A DNA stretch of 64,000 nucleotides from NCBI RefSeq assembly GCF_001305855.1, contig NZ_LIXZ01000001.1, positions 1 to 64,000 on the forward strand. The letters are read 5' to 3'. The position numbers and the translations under genes are program-made. The notes under the pieces are model-generated. The model saw only the letters and a list, made by a program, of their open reading frames with translations. It made no database searches and was not told the origin of the DNA. Positions within the stretch are counted from its first letter, which is position 1. Every line of letters begins with the position of its first letter. Source of the stretch: Rossellomorea vietnamensis. GTDB lineage: Bacteria > Bacillota > Bacilli > Bacillales > Bacillaceae_B. Positions 1 to 6,975 of the stretch are shown piece by piece.

Positions 1-215
1 TGCGCTCGGCGTTCCAAAATGGAAGGCATATGAGTGGGGTAATACCCGAAAGGGTTATTGGAGGATCGCACAAAGTCCAATACTACACAAAACCCTTGGC
101 AATTCCTTGCGCTCGGCGTTCCAAAATGGAAGGCATATGAGTGGGGTAATACCCGAAAGGGTTATTGGAGGATCGCACAAAGTCCAATACTACACAAAAC
201 CCTTGGCAATTCCTT
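1..215 (+). repeat. Perfect tandem duplication, 107-bp unit
   Basis: Bases 1-108 are repeated without a visible mismatch at 108-215. The unit begins TGCGCTCGGCGTTCC and ends GGCAATTCCT. After 215 the sequence diverges into the unique maturase end. The window starts exactly within the first copy, so further copies upstream are possible. Confidence 0.95.
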
Positions 216-279
216 CTGGAATCGCCAAGGGCTTCTAAGTCTTATCGTTAGGTATGAAAGTCTTCGTCAATCATCTTGA
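1..279 (+). pseudogene. C-terminal fragment of group II intron reverse transcriptase/maturase, disrupted by a tandem duplication
   Basis: The second repeat copy and its continuation (about 110-279) translate to a typical maturase C-terminus: WGNTRKGYWRIAQSPILHK, then a GLLSLIVRYESLR-like end and a stop at 277-279. The family protein reverse-transcribes the intron and helps it splice. The same residues are encoded in the first copy (1-108) in another frame, because the 107-bp repeat unit is not a multiple of three. A protein entering through copy 1 would leave the maturase frame at the junction and end differently. The upstream part is not visible, so this may be a broken gene or an assembly artefact at a contig edge. 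Confidence 0.7.
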
Positions 280-353
280 TTGAACCGCCGTATACCGATC
301 GGTACGTACGGTGGTGTGAGAGGTCGGGGATTAATCATCCCCTCCTACTCGAT

Positions 354-717
354 TCTTTTTAAAAATAGGCTGATTCTATAGACGTTTGACAGTACCTTAG
401 CATCTAAAGCGTCATATCATATACCATAAGGAAAGGAGGAATAAAAAAACGAAACTGAATAAATATGCAACATTACGATCTTGACGATTAAACTTAAACT
501 TTCATATATAGTGTGATTCAACTTTTATGGTTACGCTGCTTCCTTTAAATGAATATTACGAACGTGAACAATCAACTATCATTGCAATGATATTAATTAT
601 ATATATAAGCCATGTAAACGCTGGGAAGTTTACATGGCTTCTTTCATGGACAAATACCGTTCATCCGGACTCTTACATATACATATTAGAAATTAACGGC
701 GAAAGGAGCTTAAGTAG
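354..717. other. Intergenic stretch between intron and coiled-coil gene
   Basis: No convincing gene. It contains an excellent ribosome site (AAAGGAGG, 432-439) with no ATG, GTG or TTG at the right distance; an ACG at 449-451 begins an 11-codon frame, so this may be the decayed start of a lost gene. A strong hairpin lies at 607-640. A short open frame crossing the hairpin (527-721) has no ribosome site and looks spurious. Confidence 0.6.
607..640 (+). terminator. Strong hairpin, possible terminator or attenuator
   Basis: A 13-bp perfect stem (607-619 with 628-640) encloses an 8-nt loop. It is followed by CTTTC rather than a clean T-run, so termination efficiency is uncertain. It lies in the region leading into the coiled-coil gene. 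Confidence 0.45.
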
Positions 718-1725
718 ATGAGACAACTTTCGAACCTCCAGCTACAGCAGCAAATTATCCATTATAAATCAGAAATGGAAAAATATAAAAATAAATGTGA
801 AAGGTTAGAAAACGGAAGCCGAACCCAACATTATGTCGCCATCAAAAAAGAAAACGACCTATTACAAAACCGTATACAAACATATCTTCAGGAGCTTGAA
901 ATCCAGGCTTCTGAAAAAAACATGGAATCCTCAAAATACCAAGCCCTTTTGTCTGCACAGGAACGGGAAGTGAAAAAGCTCCGGTACATTCTGAACCAGG
1001 TCAAGGACCAACTAAGGACATCCACGACTCATTATGTATCAAAAACAAAGGAACAAACGGAACACTTCCTTGATTCAATGAGTTCTCTGGTACACGAAAT
1101 CATGGCCTTACAAGTTGAAAATAGTTACTTATTAAAAGAAAATGATTTCCTATTAATGGCTAACAAAGAAGTACAAGAACAATTATATAAAAAAGAAATA
1201 CAATTATGGGAGCTTGAGGAACTACTTAAGGATATGAGAATAGAGTTGGCGTCACAGAAGCACCATGTGCTTATTGATAAGTGTTTTAATGAAGAATATA
1301 TTCATCGTCTCCTATGTGACAATGAAATGCTACAAAAGCGCCTTTACCTAAATGAGATCGAGTTATATGCGTCACATAATCGTTTGACAGAATCCATGAT
1401 CATATATGAATGGGTCAAAAAGCGCAACAAAGAGGATCGTGAACGTGCAGTGCAAGTTCAGAAGGATAATGAGTCGTCTATTCAACAATTACAGGCAGAA
1501 TTAAAAAGAATGCAGGAGGATAAAAACGTCTTCACCCGTTCACTTCAATCCGTCAGAATGAACATCAAAGACTTGAAGGATAAAGTATTCATATCGAATG
1601 AAGAAGATTCCATCGCTTCGAAAGACACTCTGAAAAATTATGAAAATACCATCCAACATCTTCAATTCACCAATTCTCTCTTAAATGAAGAGATCAATAA
1701 ATTAAAAAACAAACCGGGCCCCTAA
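718..1725 (+). CDS. Unrecognised 335-residue coiled-coil protein
   Basis: I do not recognise this protein. It starts with ATG after GAAAGGAGC, a good ribosome site, and is the only substantial + strand gene in the window. It is rich in Glu, Lys, Gln and Leu with heptad-like Leu/Ile spacing almost throughout (about residues 5-100, 118-215 and 245-332), so a long, mostly helical rod or oligomer is expected. It has three cysteines (27, 189, 200), an aromatic patch near 225-235 (IIYEWVKK), no signal peptide, no membrane segment and no catalytic motif. It faces korB convergently across a shared terminator and lies next to a group II intron, which suggests an accessory insertion where the B. subtilis order would lead to miaB. 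A sporulation or structural role is possible but unsupported. Confidence 0.75.
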   Translation: MRQLSNLQLQQQIIHYKSEMEKYKNKCERLENGSRTQHYVAIKKENDLLQNRIQTYLQELEIQASEKNMESSKYQALLSAQEREVKKLRYILNQVKDQLRTSTTHYVSKTKEQTEHFLDSMSSLVHEIMALQVENSYLLKENDFLLMANKEVQEQLYKKEIQLWELEELLKDMRIELASQKHHVLIDKCFNEEYIHRLLCDNEMLQKRLYLNEIELYASHNRLTESMIIYEWVKKRNKEDRERAVQVQKDNESSIQQLQAELKRMQEDKNVFTRSLQSVRMNIKDLKDKVFISNEEDSIASKDTLKNYENTIQHLQFTNSLLNEEINKLKNKPGP

Positions 1726-1741
1726 AAAAGGAGTCCGGTTT
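1711..1741 (-). terminator. Terminator of korAB (works across the convergent gene end)
   Basis: The arms AAACCGG (1711-1717) and CCGGTTT (1735-1741), with an imperfect inner extension, form a stem. On the minus strand it is followed by GTTTTTT. It overlaps the stop codon of the coiled-coil gene and may act in both directions. Confidence 0.75.
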
Positions 1742-1747
1742 CTTCCA

Positions 1748-2614
1748 TTACATGAATTCTTTCACTAATTCATCAAATTTACTTTCATCTAATCTTAAGT
1801 CATGAGTACTGAGAGGCTCTTCGGAATAGCCTGACACAAGGTCCTGATAGGAAGGCTGTTCTTTATTTTGATAAATCAAACCCGTAACCAGTCCATCCTT
1901 TTCCATTAGCGTATTCATAGCCTGCTCCCGGTTCGATGGGTCATAACCTCCTATATCAGCGAGCTTTGTAAGGTTCTCTTTGAACCACTCGTACGTATTG
2001 ATTTTATTATAGGTGACGCAAGGGCTGAACACATTGATCAGGGAGAAACCTTTATGGTTAAGTCCCGCTTCGATTAATGCCGTCAGTTCTTTTAAGTCAG
2101 AAGAGAAGCTTTGTGCGACAAAGGTTGCTCCTGCCGAAAGGGCCATTTCCATTGGGTCAAGGGCCTGTTCGATCGATCCCTGTGGTGTAGACTTCGTTTT
2201 AAACCCGGCGGACGAGCGTGGAGACGTTTGTCCTTTGGTTAAGCCATAAATTTGATTGTCCATTACGATATATGTGACATCAACATTCCGGCGAATGGCA
2301 TGGATCGTATGGCCAAGACCGATGGCGAATCCATCCCCATCCCCGCCTGAAGCGATGACGGTCAAATCTTTGTTGGCCATCTTTAAGCCCTGGGCAATCG
2401 GAAGGGAACGTCCATGGATTCCGTGAAAGCCGTAAGAATTGATGTATCCGGATATACGTCCTGAACATCCGATCCCTGAAACGACCGCTAACTGTTCCGG
2501 ATCCAGTCCCACATTGGCAGATGCCCGCTGGATCGCAGCTTGTACCGAGAAGTCACCACACCCGGGACACCAGTTCGGTTTAACATTATTCCTGAAATCT
2601 TTGAAGGTAGCCAT
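1748..2614 (-). CDS. korB: 2-oxoacid:ferredoxin oxidoreductase, beta subunit
   Basis: This is the thiamine-diphosphate subunit of a 2-oxoglutarate/2-oxoacid:ferredoxin oxidoreductase, which oxidatively decarboxylates a 2-oxoacid to the acyl-CoA and reduces ferredoxin. At 288 residues it has the family length. Visible motifs are CPGCG (16-20), SGIGCSGR (46-53), HGRSLP (67-72), the Mg-ThDP motif GGDGDGFAIG (90-99) and NQIYGLTKGQ (110-119). It begins 3 bp after the korA stop, so the two are translated together. The exact 2-oxoacid cannot be told from sequence alone; 2-oxoglutarate is the usual annotation in Bacillaceae. It ends the operon at a strong terminator. Confidence 0.92.
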   Translation of the reverse strand: MATFKDFRNNVKPNWCPGCGDFSVQAAIQRASANVGLDPEQLAVVSGIGCSGRISGYINSYGFHGIHGRSLPIAQGLKMANKDLTVIASGGDGDGFAIGLGHTIHAIRRNVDVTYIVMDNQIYGLTKGQTSPRSSAGFKTKSTPQGSIEQALDPMEMALSAGATFVAQSFSSDLKELTALIEAGLNHKGFSLINVFSPCVTYNKINTYEWFKENLTKLADIGGYDPSNREQAMNTLMEKDGLVTGLIYQNKEQPSYQDLVSGYSEEPLSTHDLRLDESKFDELVKEFM

Positions 2615-2617
2615 GGA

Positions 2618-4360
2618 TTAGTTCAACTCCTTACATCGTGAATGAATTTCATTTGGCAAATATGGTGTACCATCATACTTTGTCATTTTAACGATTTTAT
2701 TCCCGTACCCTACATTCATTTTGATAATGTTGGCTAATTGGCCGGTAGCGTTATTCTCGATCACAACCACCTTCTTCGCAGTTTGCATTAATGGTTCCAA
2801 TTCATCTGCAGGGAAAGGATGGATTAAACGAACATGGGCATGATTCACTTTCAAACCATCGGCTTCCAAACGACTCATCGCTTCTTCAATCACTCCGCGT
2901 GTAGAATTGAAGCCTACTAACAACAAGTCAGCCTCTTCATGAGTTGCATGGGTGTGTATCGGATTATTGAAATTGATTTTATCAAGTTTACGCATACGTT
3001 TATCCATCTGCGCCTGTCTGTTCTGAGGAGATTCAGATGGCTTTCCGGTTTCATCGTGCTCTACTCCTGTGACATGATGAATCCCATTTTTCATCCCGGG
3101 GATAACACGTGGTGATACCCCATCTTCGGTCACTTCAAAACGCTTATAATATTTCTTGGGCTCTAATTCTTCTAATTCAGATTCATTGGACGCAAGCTTT
3201 CCTCTGCGTATTTCCACTTTACTGTAATCCAGGGGTTCCACCGTTTGTTTTCCTAAGGAAAGTTGGAGATCTGAAAGAATGATGACCGGACATTGATACT
3301 CTTCCGCAAGGTTAAAGGCTTCTACTGTGTCATAAAAGGCTTCCTGAACGGTACTAGGTGCCAGGACCACCTTAGGGATTTCACCGTGGGTACCGTAAAT
3401 CATTGCCATTAAATCAGACTGTTCCTGTTTCGTCGGCAAACCTGTAGACGGTCCCCCGCGTTGCGTATCCACTACAACAAGTGGCTGTTCTGTCATTCCG
3501 GATAGCCCTATCGCTTCCATCATGAGTGAGAGCCCTGGTCCTGCTGAAGCCGTGAAGGAACGGATCCCTCCGTAGTTCGCCCCGATTGCCATAGTGGCCG
3601 CTGCAATCTCATCCTCCGTTTGGATGACGGTCCCGCCGACCATTGGAAGCTTCTTGATGAGATACTCCATGATTTCAGAAGCAGGCGTGATCGGATAAGC
3701 TGCCATCAATCGAACGCCTCCTGCCAGTGCACCAAGTGCTATGGCGTCGTTTCCGATCATGAACATCCGTTTATTACCGTCTGCTTCTTTCAGTTGCAGG
3801 GAACCGACCTGGTCCCCAAGTTCTGTTTTCATCGCCTCGAATCCCTGTTTAATGGCATCCATATTTTTCTCCACAACAGTTTCACCTTTGCGACCAAAGA
3901 TTTCTTCCACTACTACCTTGAAAACATTTGGATCGAGATTGAGGACGGCACATGTAGCCCCGACTGCAACCATATTCTTCATAAGGGAAGTTCCGAGCTC
4001 CTTCGCTAATTCTGTGAAGGGAACAATGTATAGGGAGGCATCGGTATCTTCAGGTTTCACAGGTTTGAACTTTGCATCCGCTATTATAACACCATCGCTA
4101 TGTAATTCTTTGTAATTCACATCAATCGTTTCCTGATCAAATGCAACCAAAATATCTAAATCGTCAGCAATCGCACGAACTTGCGTGGTGCTTACTCGAA
4201 TCTTGTTGTTTGTATGTCCTCCTTTAATACGGGAGGAGAAATGGCGGTAACCATATAAGAAATACCCAAGACGATTGAGGGCCATGGAAAAGATTTCACC
4301 TGTACTCTCAATACCTTCACCTTGCTGTCCGCCAACTTTCCAAGAAAGCTGTTCCTTCAT
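2618..4360 (-). CDS. korA: 2-oxoacid:ferredoxin oxidoreductase, fused gamma-alpha subunit
   Basis: Partner of korB. In this two-subunit type the gamma domain is fused in front of the alpha domain (580 residues). The gamma domain (about 1-180) has the GGQQGEGIES motif at 10-19. The alpha domain begins near 200 with GNDAIALGALAGGVR and AAYPITPASEIMEYL, followed by a core carrying QTEDEIAAATMAIGA and ASAGPGLSLM. The C-terminal third is the usual regulatory/transketolase-like domain. A ribosome site (AAGGGG) precedes the ATG. Between this gene and the upstream dipeptidase are a strong terminator and about 180 bp, so korAB probably has its own promoter, which I could not place. Ferredoxin linkage is family knowledge. 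Confidence 0.92.
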   Translation of the reverse strand: MKEQLSWKVGGQQGEGIESTGEIFSMALNRLGYFLYGYRHFSSRIKGGHTNNKIRVSTTQVRAIADDLDILVAFDQETIDVNYKELHSDGVIIADAKFKPVKPEDTDASLYIVPFTELAKELGTSLMKNMVAVGATCAVLNLDPNVFKVVVEEIFGRKGETVVEKNMDAIKQGFEAMKTELGDQVGSLQLKEADGNKRMFMIGNDAIALGALAGGVRLMAAYPITPASEIMEYLIKKLPMVGGTVIQTEDEIAAATMAIGANYGGIRSFTASAGPGLSLMMEAIGLSGMTEQPLVVVDTQRGGPSTGLPTKQEQSDLMAMIYGTHGEIPKVVLAPSTVQEAFYDTVEAFNLAEEYQCPVIILSDLQLSLGKQTVEPLDYSKVEIRRGKLASNESELEELEPKKYYKRFEVTEDGVSPRVIPGMKNGIHHVTGVEHDETGKPSESPQNRQAQMDKRMRKLDKINFNNPIHTHATHEEADLLLVGFNSTRGVIEEAMSRLEADGLKVNHAHVRLIHPFPADELEPLMQTAKKVVVIENNATGQLANIIKMNVGYGNKIVKMTKYDGTPYLPNEIHSRCKELN

Positions 4361-4544
4361 TCATTACACCCCTTCAATCATTATTTGCAACATCTATTGT
4401 TGAAGCATATTCTCTTCATTAGGATTCATCATCTATTTCCGATGCAGCATTTTCATTTCATTCACTCTATCAGTTTATCACTTTTCTCTTTAAATCACTA
4501 CTGTATTGAAGACATTCTCGCTGTAAACCCGTTCGTCTCGGCAC

Positions 4545-4583
4545 AAATAAACCACTAAAGGTTTTTCCTTTAATGGTTTATTT
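4545..4583 (-). terminator. Terminator of the dipeptidase gene
   Basis: A 17-bp stem (4545-4561 with 4567-4583, one G-U pair) has a 5-nt loop. On the minus strand the second arm ends in TTTATTTG. Confidence 0.85.
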
Positions 4584-4587
4584 GCAA

Positions 4588-5511
4588 TCAATCAGTTAAT
4601 CTATCAAAAAAGTTCTGAAATAAGAATTTCCCCACTTGTTTTTCACTATAGTATCGTTGGAGGGTGTTGATTAAGTTATCATATTGAATGTATGAGGATA
4701 AACCTTGAACGGTTTCGGATATGCCGTCGAAATCGGAGCCAAATCCGATATGATCCTCGCCTCCGAGACTGCATACATGTTCGATATGGCGGACTACATC
4801 GGAAATCTCCGCTGTCCCTTTTTTGTTTAAAAAAGGTGGGACAAAGGTGATGCCCATTACGCTGTTTTTCTTGATGAGTGCCTCAATTTGATCATTGTTT
4901 AAGTTCCGTGGATTGGGACAGATCGAGTAGGCGTTTGAGTGGGATGCTATCGGATATTCAGCTGAATCCATCACATCCCAGAATGCTTTTTCACTTAAAT
5001 GGGAAACATCTGTCCAAAGTCTTTTCTCGTTTAAGAAGGAGACGATTTCTTCCCCAAAGTTAGTCAACCCGCCCCCTCTCGGTTCAAGGGCCCCATCTGC
5101 TGCTGCATTGGCCCAATTCCACGTTAAACCGACTGACCTGACTCCCAGCCTGTAAAGGATCTCGAGCTTCGTAAGATCCTCCTCCACTGCTTCGGCACCT
5201 TCCAGTGTCAGCATTGCCCCTATTTCATCTTCCCGAAGACGTTCTATATCTTTTTTACAGGTGACGAATTTCAGTTTAGGGTTTGGCTTAAGGATCTGAT
5301 TATGAAACAGATTCACCATTTCGAGTGCTGCTTGAAACCGTTGACCCGGCTTCAGGTATGATGGGATATAAATTGCGAACAACTGTACTTTACTGCTGCT
5401 TTGAATGAGTTGAGGATATGTTATGTGTAAGGAACCCTTCGATTGAAAGGCTCCACTCCCCGGCTCTACATACAGTTTCATCAAAACATCACAGTGTGCA
5501 TCAAATATCAT
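4588..5511 (-). CDS. Membrane-dipeptidase family zinc hydrolase (peptidase M19)
   Basis: A 307-residue renal-dipeptidase-type enzyme expected to hydrolyse dipeptides using two metal ions in a TIM-barrel fold. The metal ligands of the family are visible: HCD (H6, D8), E104 in TLEGAE, H171 in DVSHLS, H191 in IASHSN and D260 in GFGSDFDG. There is no signal peptide, so it should be cytoplasmic. The start follows an AGAGGAAG ribosome site. It stands between spoVS and korAB, with a terminator on each side, so it is its own unit. Its place beside sporulation genes is common in Bacillus relatives, but the physiological substrate is unknown. Confidence 0.88.
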   Translation of the reverse strand: MIFDAHCDVLMKLYVEPGSGAFQSKGSLHITYPQLIQSSSKVQLFAIYIPSYLKPGQRFQAALEMVNLFHNQILKPNPKLKFVTCKKDIERLREDEIGAMLTLEGAEAVEEDLTKLEILYRLGVRSVGLTWNWANAAADGALEPRGGGLTNFGEEIVSFLNEKRLWTDVSHLSEKAFWDVMDSAEYPIASHSNAYSICPNPRNLNNDQIEALIKKNSVMGITFVPPFLNKKGTAEISDVVRHIEHVCSLGGEDHIGFGSDFDGISETVQGLSSYIQYDNLINTLQRYYSEKQVGKFLFQNFFDRLTD

Positions 5512-5565
5512 ATTTGGTCTTCCTCTCCGTGTAATAACATATATGTATATTTGTTCATAGTATAA

Positions 5566-5603
5566 AGGCTGTCCATTAAAGGGTCCCCTTTAATGAACAG
5601 CCT
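5566..5603 (-). terminator. Terminator of spoVS
   Basis: A long imperfect palindrome: AGGCTGTCCATTAAAGG pairs with the reverse arm ending AACAGCCT. On the minus strand it is followed by TTTAT. Confidence 0.8.
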
Positions 5604-5611
5604 ATGGTTTA

Positions 5612-5872
5612 TTATCTTGGTTCCACGATTAACTTTATCGCCGTACGTTCTTCTCCATCGATCAGAATATCTGTAAATGCAGGAATACATATTAAATCTA
5701 AACCACTGGGAGCCACAAAGCCTCTTGCAATGGCAACAGCCTTGACGGCTTGATTTAAAGCTCCTGCACCGATTGCTTGTATTTCAGCTCCTCCTCTCTC
5801 ACGAAGAACACCGGCGAGTGCACCAGCTACAGAATTAGGATTAGATTTTGCTGAAACTTTTAATATTTCCAT
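5612..5872 (-). CDS. spoVS: Stage V sporulation protein S
   Basis: An 86-residue Alba-like small basic protein, very highly conserved. It is needed in B. subtilis for septation control and for progress of sporulation to stage V. Recognised from MEILKVSAKSNPNSVAGALA and the central AIGAGALNQAVKAVAIARG stretch, which cover the whole family domain. The ribosome site is CAAGGAGGAAA. It is preceded by a sigma-H-like promoter and followed by a terminator, so it can be a monocistronic sporulation gene, as in B. subtilis. Some read-through from ymdB is possible because no good terminator separates them. Confidence 0.96.
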   Translation of the reverse strand: MEILKVSAKSNPNSVAGALAGVLRERGGAEIQAIGAGALNQAVKAVAIARGFVAPSGLDLICIPAFTDILIDGEERTAIKLIVEPR

Positions 5873-5955
5873 TCCTTTTCCTCCTTGTCATTTCCCCCAT
5901 ACCGTATGTCCGTGGTAAAGAACAAACTTGGTATAAATGATTCCACTGATACTAT

Positions 5956-5981
5956 ATTCAGGAAATGGACAAATCATTCCG
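5956..5981 (-). promoter_or_regulatory. Sigma-H-like promoter of spoVS
   Basis: On the minus strand CGGAATG (5981-5975) is followed, 12 nt on, by CCTGAAT (5962-5956). This resembles the sigma-H consensus RnAGGAwWW / RnnGAAT at the right spacing. spoVS is a known sigma-H gene in B. subtilis. The match is close but not perfect. Confidence 0.5.
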
Positions 5982-6008
5982 GTAACACCGAAAAAGGGAG
6001 GAAAACAT

Positions 6009-6812
6009 TTAATATTCTGCCATAAACGGATGGTCTTCGTTAATCAATATGCGCTCGATCTTTTTAGCTTTGCCTGACTTCTGATCAATGTCGATCAAAC
6101 AAGCACTCAGGATCTTACGCCCGGCCTTCGGTACTTCAAAACGGACAGGCAGACTGGTCTGGAATCTCCTTAAAACAGAATCCCTACTCATTCCCAATAC
6201 CTCATCATATGGTCCGGTCATACCAACGTCACACATAAAGGCTGTCCCATTTGGAAGAATCCGGTTGTCTGCCGTTTGAACATGAGTGTGCGTTCCAATC
6301 ACTGCAGACACGCGGCCATCCAGAAACCAGCCTACAGCCTGCTTCTCACTTGTCGCCTCTGCATGGAAATCAACGAATATAACGGATGTTCTCTTTTTCG
6401 CCTCATCTACAAGCTCATCGAGCGCTTTAAATGGATCATCAAGAGGAGGCATAAACGTCCTTCCTTGAGCGTTGATAACCGCTACCTCTTTACCGTATAC
6501 CTCCCCAAACACCAAACCGCTGCCCGGCGTTCCTTCAGGGAAATTAGCCGGCCTCACCATTTGTTTCGATGAATCGATAAAATTAAAGATATCCTTATTG
6601 TCCCATGTATGATTTCCCAGGGTGACCATATTCGCACCATCTTGTATAAACTGTTTATATATTTTCTCAGTAATCCCTCTACCTGATGCAGCATTCTCAC
6701 CATTAACAATTGTAAAATCCGGTGAATGCTTCTTCTTTAGCTTAGGCAGATATTCTGTAATCATTTCCCGGCCCATTGAACCGACTACGTCTCCAACAAA
6801 TAATATTTTCAT
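6009..6812 (-). CDS. ymdB: Calcineurin-like metallophosphoesterase YmdB
   Basis: A 267-residue 2',3'-cyclic nucleotide phosphodiesterase, which in B. subtilis influences the choice between biofilm and motility and interacts functionally with RNase Y. The dinuclear metal site is complete: D8 (FVGDVVG), E39 and N40 (NGENAASGRG), N67 and H68 (LGNHTWDN), H150 (DFHAEATSEK), and H175 and H177 (GTHTHVQTAD). The length matches the family. It lies downstream of rny across a strong terminator, as in B. subtilis, and upstream of spoVS. Confidence 0.95.
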   Translation of the reverse strand: MKILFVGDVVGSMGREMITEYLPKLKKKHSPDFTIVNGENAASGRGITEKIYKQFIQDGANMVTLGNHTWDNKDIFNFIDSSKQMVRPANFPEGTPGSGLVFGEVYGKEVAVINAQGRTFMPPLDDPFKALDELVDEAKKRTSVIFVDFHAEATSEKQAVGWFLDGRVSAVIGTHTHVQTADNRILPNGTAFMCDVGMTGPYDEVLGMSRDSVLRRFQTSLPVRFEVPKAGRKILSACLIDIDQKSGKAKKIERILINEDHPFMAEY

Positions 6813-6936
6813 GAAAATTCCCTTCTCTTTATGTATTCATTCTTGTCATTATTGTATCACAAATAACTTGTCGTCTATTCATCCTAATAGGAACCATCTA
6901 CCATTCTGCAACGGATGATAGAAAGAGATAAAAAAA

Positions 6937-6972
6937 GCTGACTCAAGAAGGGATATCCCTTCTCGAGTCAAC
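6937..6972 (-). terminator. Terminator of rny
   Basis: A near-perfect 36-bp palindrome centred on GGATATCC. On the minus strand it is followed by TTTTTTTATC. Confidence 0.9.
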
Positions 6973-6975
6973 CTC

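Larger units (their letters stand above)
1..353 (+). mobile_element. Group II intron, 3' part only (maturase C-terminus plus RNA domains V and VI)
   Basis: The window opens inside a group II intron. The end of the maturase reading frame (to 279) is followed within a few bases by a domain V-type hairpin: arms 284-291 and 308-315, inner arms 293-296 and 301-304, GATC loop. Then comes a domain VI hairpin: GAG/CTC and AGG/CCT outer pairs at 318-323 and 344-350, inner stem 326-331 with 337-342. The outer pairing leaves A347 unpaired, the expected branch-point adenosine, about 7 nt before a likely intron end at 353 (ends in AT). Self-splicing and retromobility are family knowledge. The 5' part lies outside the window, so completeness cannot be judged. 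Confidence 0.85.

Noticed and set aside
1..353. Complete insertion sequence or transposase
   Set aside because: The translated end fits a group II intron maturase and is followed by domain V and VI; no terminal inverted repeats or transposase motifs are present.
527..721. 64-codon + strand open frame upstream of the coiled-coil gene
   Set aside because: It has no ribosome site, runs through the strong hairpin at 607-640 and ends over the start of the real gene.
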